Source: Actinomycetota bacterium (GTDB lineage Bacteria > Actinomycetota > Acidimicrobiia > Acidimicrobiales > Ilumatobacteraceae). Taken from it: DNA of 64,000 nt. The position numbers were made by a program, and so were the translations under genes. The notes under the pieces are model-generated. The model had not been told where the DNA came from. It ran no database searches and saw only the letters and a list, made by a program, of their open reading frames with translations. The DNA is taken from positions 1 through 64,000 of the forward strand of contig WLJO01000001.1 of the NCBI GenBank assembly GCA_009701715.1. Direction: 5' to 3'. Shown piece after piece: positions 7,660-17,901 of this stretch (its first letter is position 1; each line of letters begins with the position of its first letter).

Positions 7660-8523
7660 TCATCCTCCGTACTGGTAGAACCCTCGGCCGGCCTTACGAC
7701 CGAGCAGACCTGCCTCGACCATGCGCGAGAGCAGCGGCGGCGGCGCGTACAGCTGCTCGCGGAACTCCGCGTACAGACTGTCGGCGATCGCCAGACATGT
7801 GTCGAGGCCGATGAGGTCGGCGAGACGCAATGGGCCCATCGGGTGGTTGCAGCCCTCGACCATGCCGGTGTCGATGTCGTCGGCGGTGGCGAACCCGCTC
7901 TCCATCATCCGGATCGCCGAGAGGATGTACGGCACGAGCAACGCGTTCACCACGAAGCCGGCGCGGTCCTGACATCGGATCACCCGCTTGTGCAGGATCT
8001 GGTCGGCAAACTCCGAAGCTGTTGCCACCGTGCTCGGCGCCGTGAGCAGCGAGGGCACCACCTCGACGAGGCGCAGGATGGGGACCGGGTTGAAGAAGTG
8101 GATACCGACCACCTGGCCCGGGCGACTGGTGGACATGCCGAGCTTCATGATCGGGATGGAGCTCGTGTTCGAGGCGAGGATCGCTCCCTCGTCGACGACC
8201 ACCTTGTCGAGGGCATTGAACACCTCGGTCTTCAGGCCCTCGTCCTCGATGACGGCCTCGACGAGAAGCTGACGGTCCGAGAGGTCGTGGAAGTCGGTAG
8301 TGAAGCCGATGCGTGACACCGCACCGTCCCGGTCCTCCTCGGTCAACTTGTTCGCCCGGACGGCACGGTCCAGGGAGTTCAGGATGCGCTTGCGACCCGC
8401 CTCGGCGGCCGCAGCATCCACCTCCCGGACGATCACGTCTAGACCAGCGCGGGCACACACTTCGGCGATACCCGAGCCCATCAGACCGCAGCCAACAACA
8501 CCAACGCGCTCAATCGTGCTCAT
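7660..8523 (-). CDS. 3-hydroxybutyryl-CoA dehydrogenase
   Basis: A 287-residue NAD(P)-dependent enzyme that oxidises or reduces 3-hydroxyacyl-CoA. The N-terminal Rossmann motif is VGVVGCGLMGSGIAEV. The catalytic segment SSIPIMKLG leads to GIHFFNPVP with the active-site His, and a C-terminal helical domain ends FYQYGG. Length and order match the Hbd/PaaH family. ATG 8523 gives MSTIERVGVVG, and longer upstream frames add only low-complexity sequence. It is the first gene of the run that continues into the B12 subunit and pafBC. Confidence 0.92.
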   Translation of the reverse strand: MSTIERVGVVGCGLMGSGIAEVCARAGLDVIVREVDAAAAEAGRKRILNSLDRAVRANKLTEEDRDGAVSRIGFTTDFHDLSDRQLLVEAVIEDEGLKTEVFNALDKVVVDEGAILASNTSSIPIMKLGMSTSRPGQVVGIHFFNPVPILRLVEVVPSLLTAPSTVATASEFADQILHKRVIRCQDRAGFVVNALLVPYILSAIRMMESGFATADDIDTGMVEGCNHPMGPLRLADLIGLDTCLAIADSLYAEFREQLYAPPPLLSRMVEAGLLGRKAGRGFYQYGG

Positions 8524-8636
8524 GATGTCCGAAACGCTACTCGTCAGCGGGGCAGAAGGACACGCCGAGGCATCCGACGGCCGGGCACCTGACAGAGTAT
8601 GAGCCAGCAACGACATCAGCAGCCCCCCGACGACCC

Positions 8637-9839
8637 ATGCACCTCTCCCGACGATCCCTCCTTGCCCTTGGCGTCTCCGTGTTCCTCGGGGCGTGCAGCG
8701 GGTTCGACGGGGAGGATCAGCCAACGGCCACCACCGAGTACGACCCGATTCCCCGGCCACCGCTGTCCGACGCGGTCGAGTACACGGGAACGACGAACCC
8801 CTTCACGCTCGGCGTCGCCGCAGGGGACCCGGGCCCACACCGCGTCGTGATCTGGACACGTCTCGCACCCGTGCCCGGAGCCCCGGGGGGCGGTCTCGAC
8901 GGCCGCTCGTTCATCCTCACGTGGGAGGTGGCACTCGACGAGGAATTCTCCGAGGTGACCTTCAGCGGCGCCACCGTCGCCGAGGCGGGCGCGGCACACA
9001 GCGTTCACGTCGATGTCGCTGAACTCGAGCCGGCTGTGTCGTTCTGGTACCGATTTCGGTGCGGATCGCACACCAGCCCTGTCGGCCGCATGGCCACGCT
9101 CCCGCTGCACACCCTCGCCGAGACCTACACGCTCGCCGACACCTCGTGCCCGATCAACCAGGCACAGGCCGCTGTGCTGTATCGCGACATCGCCGGGAAC
9201 CCGGTCGATCTGCTCGTATTCCACGGGGACTACGTCGACATCGGCACCGACGACAACGACCTCGAGCGCATCCGGGCGCTGTACACCTCTGCGAGAACGA
9301 GCACCGAGGTGCAGGCCGCACACGCCTCGTGCGCCTGGCTCCTGGGCGGCCTCGGTCCCGATGGGGTGTCCGATGCTGCTGCGCGGGCGTGGTGGGAGCA
9401 CATGCCGGTCCGCCTGCCGCCGCCGGAGCCGGGTGAGCCCTTCCCGACGTACCGAAACTGTTCCGTGGGGAGCCTCCTCGACCTCATCGCGCTGCAACCG
9501 CGTGTCGACGGGTCCGGACGCTCCCTGCTCGGACGGGAGCAGGAGCGGTGGCTGCTCCGAGGGCCCGGCCGCACCAATGCGATCTGGCATGCCGTGTCCT
9601 TCCGTGGGGATGCATCCATCGGCGAACGCGCCGAGAAACTGCTCTTGAGTCGACCGATCGACAACATCGTGCTGCTCGGGGCAACCGCCGCAGACGAAAC
9701 CGCCCCCTTGTGGTGGCAACACATCGTCACCCCCGGACGCTGGACCACTGCGTCGCGTTTCGTCGACTCCTCGACCGGGGCAATCACGGTCTCCGACGAG
9801 GTGACCGAGCGGATCGCCCGGAGCGGCGACGCTTCCTGA
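8637..9839 (+). CDS. Degenerate PhoD-like alkaline phosphatase lipoprotein
   Basis: A 400-residue protein with a twin-arginine signal (MHLSRRSLLALGV) that ends in a lipobox (LGAC). A PhoD N-terminal domain follows (FTLGVAAGDPGPHRVVIWTR), then a shortened phosphatase domain. The GDY segment (FHGDYVDIGTDDNDLERIRA) and the AAHASCAWLL and WEHMPVRLP landmarks remain. The WDDHE metal-binding motif expected after AAHA is replaced by LLGGLG, and the GDVH motif near the C-terminus is replaced by LLGATA. Loss of these ligands at intact length suggests an inactive, possibly substrate-binding relative rather than a sequencing error. It probably sits on the outer face of the membrane. Confidence 0.75.
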   Translation: MHLSRRSLLALGVSVFLGACSGFDGEDQPTATTEYDPIPRPPLSDAVEYTGTTNPFTLGVAAGDPGPHRVVIWTRLAPVPGAPGGGLDGRSFILTWEVALDEEFSEVTFSGATVAEAGAAHSVHVDVAELEPAVSFWYRFRCGSHTSPVGRMATLPLHTLAETYTLADTSCPINQAQAAVLYRDIAGNPVDLLVFHGDYVDIGTDDNDLERIRALYTSARTSTEVQAAHASCAWLLGGLGPDGVSDAAARAWWEHMPVRLPPPEPGEPFPTYRNCSVGSLLDLIALQPRVDGSGRSLLGREQERWLLRGPGRTNAIWHAVSFRGDASIGERAEKLLLSRPIDNIVLLGATAADETAPLWWQHIVTPGRWTTASRFVDSSTGAITVSDEVTERIARSGDAS

Positions 9840-9873
9840 CCCTCGCTACGGGGCAGTCTGCTAGACCAGCGAG

Positions 9874-10299
9874 GTGCCCGGTTGGTTGCTCGTCCTCGTG
9901 ATCGTCGCTGCGTCCGTTGCGGTGATTGCCGGTGTCGTCATGCTCCTGTCGTTCCTGCTGGTGCGGCGCTCGAAAGCGGACCCATGGGTGCAGGGCGCCG
10001 GCTTCACGACGCTCGCCAACTGTCTGGGTACCGAGGGGATGGACCGCCAGATGTTGGGCACCGGGACACTCGCTGTTCTCGGCGACGAGATCCGCTTCCT
10101 CATCGCCACACCGAGGCGACAGTTGTCGATCCCACGCCGCAAGCTGAGCGTGACCCTCGAACAGTTCCCGAACCCGGGCGACTACCGGCCGGGCGACGAC
10201 CCCGCCATCGTCATCCGCTGGGCGGAGAACAAGCAGCGCCAGGCGATTGGCTTCAAGGTCCCGGACCCGAAGGCCCTCAAGGACCTGCTCCTGCGCTAA
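9874..10299 (+). CDS. Membrane-anchored protein of unknown function
   Basis: A 141-residue protein with one N-terminal transmembrane helix (residues 4-30, [17 protein letters not shown] onward) and a soluble beta-rich domain of about 105 residues. The layout resembles small actinobacterial DUF2550-type proteins with an anchored PH-like domain, but I cannot confirm that family. It starts at GTG 9874. The 3' end overlaps the convergent pgi gene by 4 bases. Confidence 0.6.
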   Translation: MPGWLLVLVIVAASVAVIAGVVMLLSFLLVRRSKADPWVQGAGFTTLANCLGTEGMDRQMLGTGTLAVLGDEIRFLIATPRRQLSIPRRKLSVTLEQFPNPGDYRPGDDPAIVIRWAENKQRQAIGFKVPDPKALKDLLLR

Positions 10300-11903
10300 C
10301 CGCTGCGGCGGGCCCGGTACCACGCGATGAGTGCGTTGGTCGACGGGTCGTGGGCTGGCACAGCCGAAGCATCCACGAGTTCAGGGGTGATCCGGTTGGC
10401 GAGTACCTTGCCGAGCTCGACGCCCCACTGGTCGAAGGGATTGATGCCCCAGATGGCGCCCTGCACGAACACGATGTGTTCATACAGCGCAATCAACTCG
10501 CCGAGGACCTTCGGCGACAGCTCGTCGGCCAAGATCATCGTGCTCGGCCGGTTGCCGAGGAACACCCGGTGGTCGATCTGCTGCTCGGGCACACCTTCGG
10601 CAGCGACCTCGGCCGGCGTCCTGCCGAACGCGAGGGCCTCGGCCTGCGCGAACAGATTGCTCATCAGCAGGTCGTGGTGGTGCTGTGGCCCTGCACCGGG
10701 ACGAGCGAACCCGATGAAGTCGCACGGGATGAGCCACGAGCCCTGATGGAGCAGTTGGTAGAACGCGTGCTGGCCATTCGTGCCGGGCTCACCCCACACC
10801 ACGGGGCCGGTGGTAGTTGCCACCGCCCGGCCGTCGAGCCCGACTGTCTTGCCGTTGCTCTCCATGTCGAGCTGTTGCAGGTACGCGGGAAAGCGACGCA
10901 GGTTGTGCGAGTACGGCAGCACCGCCTTGGTCTGCGCGCCGTGGACGTTCGAGTACCACATGCCGAGCAGCGCCATGACGACAGCAGCGTTCTGCGCGTG
11001 CGGCACCGAGACGAAGTCCTTGTCCACCGAATGGAAGCCCGAGAGGAACTGGCCGAACCGGGCGGGACCGATCGCCAGCATCACCGACAGGCCGACCGCC
11101 GAATCGACCGAGTAGCGACCACCGACCCAGTCCCAGAACCCGAACATGTTCTGGGGGTCGATACCGAACGCGCCCACCGCCGCAGCATCAGTGGACACGG
11201 CCACGAAGTGCCGGCTCACCGCTTGATCGTCGCCGAGCCTGCCGACCAGCCAATCCCGCGCCGTCCGCGCGTTGGTCAGTGTCTCGATAGTGGTGAACGT
11301 TTTCGAGCACACCACGAACAGCGTCGTCTCCGGATCGAGGCCTGCGAGCGCGCCCGCAATATCAGCGCCATCGACGTTTGACACGAAGCGGCATCGCGGG
11401 CCGTCAGCGAAGCGGTGTAGCGCGTCGTAGACCATGGCCGGGCCGAGGTCGCTGCCACCGATGCCGATGTTCACCACCACCTCGATCGGCTTTCCGGTGT
11501 GGCCCAGGTGCGTACCGTCACGAACGGCGTCGGCGAAGGCTGACATCCGGTCGAGCACACGGTGGATGTCGGGCACAACGTCGTGCCCATCGACAATGAG
11601 CGAGCTCGCGCGGGGCAGACGCAGGGCAACGTGCAACACCGCACGGTCCTCCGTGGAGTTAATGCGCTCGCCGGCGAACATCGCGGTCCGGCGCTCTGAC
11701 AATGCGCTTGCGTCCGCAACGTCGACGAGTGCGCGCAGTATGTCGTCGGTGAGCCAGTTCTTCGAGAGGTCAACGGTGAGGTCTGCGCACCCGAAGCGGT
11801 AACGCCGTGCACGATCGGGATCCGACGCAAACAGTTCGCGCAGGGGTGGCGGCGTGCCGAGCGCCAACAGGCGTCGCCACTCCGGCGTCGAGGTCAGGTC
11901 CAC
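10296..11903 (-). CDS. pgi: Glucose-6-phosphate isomerase
   Basis: A 535-residue cytoplasmic enzyme that interconverts glucose-6-phosphate and fructose-6-phosphate. Family signatures are present: [22 protein letters not shown] (sugar-phosphate binding), [13 protein letters not shown], the catalytic Glu region [10 protein letters not shown], and [18 protein letters not shown]. Length is normal for the long bacterial form. GTG 11903 was chosen because GAGGAG lies about 10 bases upstream and the frame above it lacks family similarity. It lies downstream of the ilv operon, separated by an inverted repeat that could be a terminator. Confidence 0.95.
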   Translation of the reverse strand: MDLTSTPEWRRLLALGTPPPLRELFASDPDRARRYRFGCADLTVDLSKNWLTDDILRALVDVADASALSERRTAMFAGERINSTEDRAVLHVALRLPRASSLIVDGHDVVPDIHRVLDRMSAFADAVRDGTHLGHTGKPIEVVVNIGIGGSDLGPAMVYDALHRFADGPRCRFVSNVDGADIAGALAGLDPETTLFVVCSKTFTTIETLTNARTARDWLVGRLGDDQAVSRHFVAVSTDAAAVGAFGIDPQNMFGFWDWVGGRYSVDSAVGLSVMLAIGPARFGQFLSGFHSVDKDFVSVPHAQNAAVVMALLGMWYSNVHGAQTKAVLPYSHNLRRFPAYLQQLDMESNGKTVGLDGRAVATTTGPVVWGEPGTNGQHAFYQLLHQGSWLIPCDFIGFARPGAGPQHHHDLLMSNLFAQAEALAFGRTPAEVAAEGVPEQQIDHRVFLGNRPSTMILADELSPKVLGELIALYEHIVFVQGAIWGINPFDQWGVELGKVLANRITPELVDASAVPAHDPSTNALIAWYRARRSG

Positions 11904-11948
11904 GCCCCTATTCTCCTCGGTCAACAAGCACATCGCCCGCACTGTGGC

Positions 11949-11998
11949 CGAAGTTTGAGCTCAGGATGCAGAGAACCGCACTGTGGGTTCAAACTTCG
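11949..11998. repeat. Inverted repeat between ilv operon and pgi
   Basis: CGAAGTTTGA and TCAAACTTCG are perfect 10-base arms separated by 30 bases. Each arm is preceded by the direct repeat GCACTGTGG. It lies 46 bases before the pgi start and 38 bases beyond the end of the ilv-associated hydrolase gene. There is no T-run, so it is either a weak terminator or an operator for pgi. Confidence 0.45.
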
Positions 11999-12035
11999 CG
12001 TTCCACGATCGGGCGATGGGGCCGAGGTTGGGCGA

Positions 12036-12893
12036 TCAGGCCTGGGCGTAGCGGCGGGTGAGGAATTCGGCCACACCAACGGTGAAGGCGTCGTTCTTGT
12101 CGCCCGCCACCATGTGGCCTGCGCCGGCCACGTCCACGTACTCGGCGTGCGGCACGAGCTCGAGGAAGTTGCGGGCGCCGTCCTCGGAGAGCAGATCGCT
12201 CTGGCGACCGCGCACCAGCAGTGCCGGGAAGTTCAGTGCCCTCGCGTACTCCTCGAGGCGGCCATCGTTCCGGGCCGAACGACGGGACTCCACATCCACG
12301 ATCCATGCCGGGTCCCAGTGCCAGCGGTAGCGACCATCCTCGTGGAGGCGCAGGTTCTTGGCGAGTCCGCTGGTGTCTTTGGGTCTCGGCCGGTGCGGCA
12401 GGTACTCGGCGATCACGTCGGCGGCTTCGTCGAGCGACGCGAACCCGTCCGGGCGGGCGGACATGAACCCGAGGATCTTGTCCGACCCCTCCATCTCGAC
12501 CTTCGGCGCGATGTCCACGAGCACGATCGCCCGCATGGCGGGGTGCAGGCCCTCGAGGATTCGACTACCCGCCGTGGTGAGCGCGGCCATTCCGCCGAGC
12601 GAGGCCCCAACAACGGCGGGCGTGTCGAGTTCGTTGCACCAGGCCTCGACATCCAGACGGAACAGGGGCCAGTCATAGCTACCGTCGGGATCCCAACCGC
12701 TGTCGCCGTGACCGCGGTGGTCTGCGCTCACGGCGAAGAACCCGGCATCCGCCAGGTCCCTCGCCGTGTTGCGCCAGGAATGTCGTGTCTGACCGCCGCC
12801 ATGGAGGAGCAGCACGGCTGGTGCGCCGCGGTCCCCATAGGTGTCAGCAATGAGGCGAACCCCGTTGCCACCGATGACGGTCAGTTGGCTCAT
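12036..12893 (-). CDS. Alpha/beta hydrolase
   Basis: A 285-residue alpha/beta-fold hydrolase with the oxyanion segment LLLHGGGQTRHSW, the nucleophile elbow VGASLGGMAA (Ser), an acidic residue after LLVRGRQSD, and the catalytic His in GAGHMVAGD. The substrate is unknown and could be an ester, lactone or epoxide. ATG 12893 follows the ilvC stop by 2 bases, with CGGAGG inside the ilvC end acting as ribosome-binding site. It is therefore translated as the last gene of ilvBNC. Confidence 0.85.
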   Translation of the reverse strand: MSQLTVIGGNGVRLIADTYGDRGAPAVLLLHGGGQTRHSWRNTARDLADAGFFAVSADHRGHGDSGWDPDGSYDWPLFRLDVEAWCNELDTPAVVGASLGGMAALTTAGSRILEGLHPAMRAIVLVDIAPKVEMEGSDKILGFMSARPDGFASLDEAADVIAEYLPHRPRPKDTSGLAKNLRLHEDGRYRWHWDPAWIVDVESRRSARNDGRLEEYARALNFPALLVRGRQSDLLSEDGARNFLELVPHAEYVDVAGAGHMVAGDKNDAFTVGVAEFLTRRYAQA

Positions 12894-12895
12894 CC

Positions 12896-14480
<1,585 letters not shown>

Positions 14481-14484
<4 letters not shown>

Positions 14485-16229
14485 CCGAGGAACCGGCGGG
14501 TTTCGTTCTGGGACGGCGGCAGCAGGAGGTCATCGTTGCTGAAGCCGGCAGGCACCATCGGGAACACCTTCTCGCGCGCATCGACACGGAAGTCGACGAC
14601 CACCGAGCGGTCGTTGATGGAGTTCGCCTTCTCGATCGCGGGCTCAACCTCCTCGGGTGAGTCCACGCGGATACCGACACAACCCATTGCCTCGGCCCAC
14701 TTCACGAAGTCGGGGACCTCCGGAGACAGGTACACCTCGCTGTAGCGCTCCTCGTAGAACATCTCCTGCCACTGGCGGACCATGCCGAGATACGAGTTGT
14801 TGAGGATGGCGACCTTGATCGGGATCCGCTCGACCGAGGCGGTGACGAGCTCCTGGGCGGTCATCTGGAAACAGCCGTCTCCGTCGATGGCCCACACCGT
14901 CTTTTCGGGGTGACCGACCTTGGCACCGATAGCGGCCGGGATCGAGAAGCCCATCGTGCCGAGCCCGCCGGAGTTCACCCAGGTGTAGGGCTCCTCGAAC
15001 TGCCAGTACTGCGATGACCACATCTGGTGCTGGCCCACACCGGACACGAGGATCGTGCCCTTCGGGGCGAGGTCGCGGAGCTTTTCCAGGCAGAACTGCG
15101 GCTTGAGAGCCTCACCGGGCTCGCTCGGCTCGTACGCGAGCGGGAACTGCTCCCGCCAGCCCGAGACCCGGCTGCGCCACGGCCCCACGTCGGCCTGCAC
15201 CTCACCGGCACCGAGCAGGTCCTTGATCACCTTGATGAGTTCCTCGATGACGAGGCGGCAGTCACCGACGATCGGCACGTCCGGGCGACGCACCTTGCCC
15301 TGCTCTGCCGGGTCGATATCGACGTGGATGATCTTGGCCTCGGGGGCAAACGTCGACACCTTGCCGGTGATGCGGTCGTCGAACCGGGCGCCGAGCGCAA
15401 TGAGAAGGTCACTCTTCTGCATCGCGGTGATGGCCGCGGCCGTGCCGTGCATACCGGGCATGCCGAGGTTCAGCGGGTGGCTGTCGGGGAAGGCGCCGCG
15501 CGCCATCAGCGTGGTGACGACCGGAATCTGGGTGAGTTCGGCCAGCTCCCGGAGCGCCTCAGCGGCGCGAGCCTTGAGGATGCCACCACCCACGTAGAGC
15601 ACCGGGCGCTCGCAGGACAGGAGGAGCTTGGCTGCCTCCTTGATCATCTTTGGGTGCCCCTTGGTGACCGGCCGGTAGCCGGGGAGCGAGTCCACCACCT
15701 CGGCGTCCGTGGGCCAGTACCAGTCCATGGTGTTGGTGAGAACGTCCTTGGGGACGTCGACGAGCACCGGGCCGGGGCGACCCGTGCTTGCGAGGTAGAA
15801 GGCCTGACGGATCACCATGGGGAGGTCCTGGGCACTCATCACCAGTTCGTTGTGCTTGGTGACGCTGCGGGTGATGCCGACGGTGTCGCACTCCTGGAAC
15901 GCGTCGGTGCCGATCGCCGTGGTGGGTACCTGACCGGTGATGCAGACCATCGGGATCGAGTCCATGAACGCGTCACACAGGGGCGTAACCATGTTGGTGG
16001 CCGCCGGCCCCGACGTCACCATCGCCACCCCGGGACGGCCCGTGACGTGGGCGTATCCCTCGGCCATGTGTCCGGCACCCTGTTCGTGACGCACGAGGAT
16101 GTGGCGGATCGAGGAATCGAGAAGTGGGTCGTACGCAGGCAGGATGCAGCCGCCGGGCAGGCCGAACATGACCTCGACGTTCTCCATCTCGAGCGCCTTG
16201 ATGAGCGCTTGGGCTCCGGTCAGTTTCAC
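14481..16229 (-). CDS. ilvB: Acetolactate synthase large (catalytic) subunit
   Basis: A 582-residue thiamine diphosphate enzyme that makes acetolactate or acetohydroxybutyrate from pyruvate and 2-ketobutyrate. The catalytic Glu is in [14 protein letters not shown]. The central FAD-binding domain includes [13 protein letters not shown], and the ThDP/Mg motif is [16 protein letters not shown] with NNSYLGMV. It starts at GTG 16229, with TAGGAGG 5 bases upstream. It is the first gene of ilvB-ilvN-ilvC-hydrolase, preceded by an attenuator leader. Confidence 0.97.
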
Positions 16230-16300
16230 GGGACCTCCTACTTCTCTTCTACTCGGGCTTCGGTCGGGGTACGGGTCAGGGTTCTGGATGGTTCGGGTGG

Positions 16301-16331
16301 AAAAAGCAATCGACCTCCCGCCGGGGAGGTC
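16301..16331 (-). terminator. Rho-independent attenuator terminator ahead of ilvB
   Basis: On the minus strand a perfect 8-bp stem (GACCTCCC/GGGAGGTC) with a 4-base loop is followed by GATTGC and five Ts. It lies 32 bases after the stop of the leader peptide and 71 bases upstream of the ilvB start, the position of a transcription attenuator. Confidence 0.8.
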
Positions 16332-16362
16332 AATCAGGCGGTCGCGGCTCCTGCCGGGGCGC

Positions 16363-16410
16363 CTAGATAACGACGACGAGGGCCGTGATCAGCGTTTGGG
16401 CAGGGTACAT
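16363..16410 (-). CDS. ilvB leader peptide (attenuation)
   Basis: A 15-residue peptide, [15 protein letters not shown], whose last nine residues are mainly Leu, Ile and Val, with three consecutive Val codons and Ile before the stop. It lies upstream of ilvB and is followed by a strong intrinsic terminator. Ribosome stalling at these codons when branched-chain aminoacyl-tRNA is scarce would favour an antiterminator. This is the known design of ilv leader attenuation in enteric bacteria and corynebacteria. The ribosome-binding site is weak, and no promoter was assigned. Confidence 0.75.
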   Translation of the reverse strand: MYPAQTLITALVVVI

Positions 16411-16569
16411 AAGGGCTGCATTTTGCCATCCCGTTCGGTTTCGCGCAACGTGAACGAGTCCGAGCCCCAGATCTGGCCAAACCCACCCAGACCCCTGCTA
16501 CTGGCTAGCCTTGCGTTGTCCGAAATGGATCTGGGACATCGCCGTCTCCAGGAACCAATAAATGAGGTC

Positions 16570-17901
16570 ATGTTGACGACTCCCCCGACTCCGAAGATCC
16601 AGCCGGCCGACGGCAAGCTCGGTGTGCTTACTGTCGGCCTCGGCGCCGTGGCCTCGACGCTCATCGCCGGTGTGGAACTGGTGAAGCGCGGCCTCGCCGA
16701 GCCGGTCGGCTCACTCACCCAGATGGGGCACATCCGCCTCGGCAAGCGCACCGATGGCCGGTCGCCGCTCATCAAGGACTTCGTGCCGCTCGCCAAGCTC
16801 GAGGACATCGTGTGGGGCGCCTGGGATCCGTTCCCGGACGACTGCTACGTAGCCGCACAGCGCGCCGGCGTGCTCGAGGGCAACAAGCACATCGAGGGCG
16901 TTGCCGACGCGCTGCGGGCCGTGCGCCCGATGCCGGCCGCCTTCGACCGTCACTACTGCAAGAACATCGATGCCGACAACACCATGGGCACCGTGGACAA
17001 GCGCACGATGCTCAACCGCATCCGCGAGGACATCCAGCGCTTCCGGGAGCAGCACGGCCTGTCCCGCGTCGTGATGATGTGGTGTGGATCCACCGAGATC
17101 TTCATCGAGCCAGGCCCGGCGCACATGGATCTCGAGTCCTTCGAGAAGGCCATCGATGCCAACGACCCGACAATCGCCCCCTCGATGCTCTATGCCTACG
17201 CCGCGCTCCTCGAGAACTGCGCGTTCAACAACGGTGCACCGAACCTCGCCGTGGACACGCCGGTGCTGCGCAAGCTCGCAACCGATCTCAACGTGCCGAT
17301 CTCCGGCAAGGACTTCAAGACCGGCCAGACCCTCGTCAAGACCGTCATCGGCCCGATGCTCAAGGTCCGCATGCTCGGACTCGCCGGCTGGTACTCCACC
17401 AACATCCTCGGCAACCGTGACGGCGAGGTGCTCGACGACCCGGAGAACTTCAAGACCAAAGAGGAGTCCAAGCTCGGTGTGCTCGAGAACATCCTCGAGC
17501 CCGAGAAGTACCCCACCCTCTATGGCGACGTGTACCACAAGGTGCGCATCAACTATTACCCGCCCCGCGGTGACAACAAGGAGGGCTGGGACGCGATCGA
17601 TATCTTCGGTTGGCTCGGCTATCCGATGCAGATGAAGATCGACTTCCTCTGCCGAGACTCGATCCTCGCCGCACCGCTTGCGCTCGACCTCATCCTGTTC
17701 GCCGACCTCGCCCACCGCGCTGGCCTCGGTGGCATCCAGGAATGGCTGAGCTTCTACTACAAGGCACCGCAGACCGCTCCGGGCCTGTACCCCGAGCACG
17801 ACCTGTTCATCCAGCACACCAAGTTGAAGAACACACTGCGCTGGATGATGGGCGAGGACCAGATCACACACCTCGGCCGCGAGTACTACGAGGAGGAGTA
17901 G
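16570..17901 (+). CDS. ino1: Inositol-3-phosphate synthase
   Basis: A 443-residue NAD-dependent enzyme that cyclises glucose-6-phosphate to inositol-3-phosphate, the entry to phosphatidylinositol and mycothiol in actinobacteria. Visible features are the N-terminal nucleotide-binding segment LTVGLGAVASTLIAGVE, the MMWCGSTEIF region, CAFNNGAPNL, and the catalytic core SGKDFKTGQTLVKTVIGPML with its lysines, followed by STNILGNRDG. ATG 16570 follows GAGG. It is divergent from the ilv leader and shares 340 bases of upstream DNA with ilvB. Confidence 0.93.
   Translation: MLTTPPTPKIQPADGKLGVLTVGLGAVASTLIAGVELVKRGLAEPVGSLTQMGHIRLGKRTDGRSPLIKDFVPLAKLEDIVWGAWDPFPDDCYVAAQRAGVLEGNKHIEGVADALRAVRPMPAAFDRHYCKNIDADNTMGTVDKRTMLNRIREDIQRFREQHGLSRVVMMWCGSTEIFIEPGPAHMDLESFEKAIDANDPTIAPSMLYAYAALLENCAFNNGAPNLAVDTPVLRKLATDLNVPISGKDFKTGQTLVKTVIGPMLKVRMLGLAGWYSTNILGNRDGEVLDDPENFKTKEESKLGVLENILEPEKYPTLYGDVYHKVRINYYPPRGDNKEGWDAIDIFGWLGYPMQMKIDFLCRDSILAAPLALDLILFADLAHRAGLGGIQEWLSFYYKAPQTAPGLYPEHDLFIQHTKLKNTLRWMMGEDQITHLGREYYEEE

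Noticed and set aside
8637-9839. Assembly frameshift explaining the short PhoD
   Set aside because: The frame is continuous from signal peptide to the stop and conserved landmarks remain collinear; only the motifs are replaced.
15027-16370. Long open frames opposite ilvB, ilvC, ilvD, argS and lysA
   Set aside because: They are antisense shadows in GC-rich DNA: Arg/His/Gly-rich, no domains, no ribosome-binding sites.
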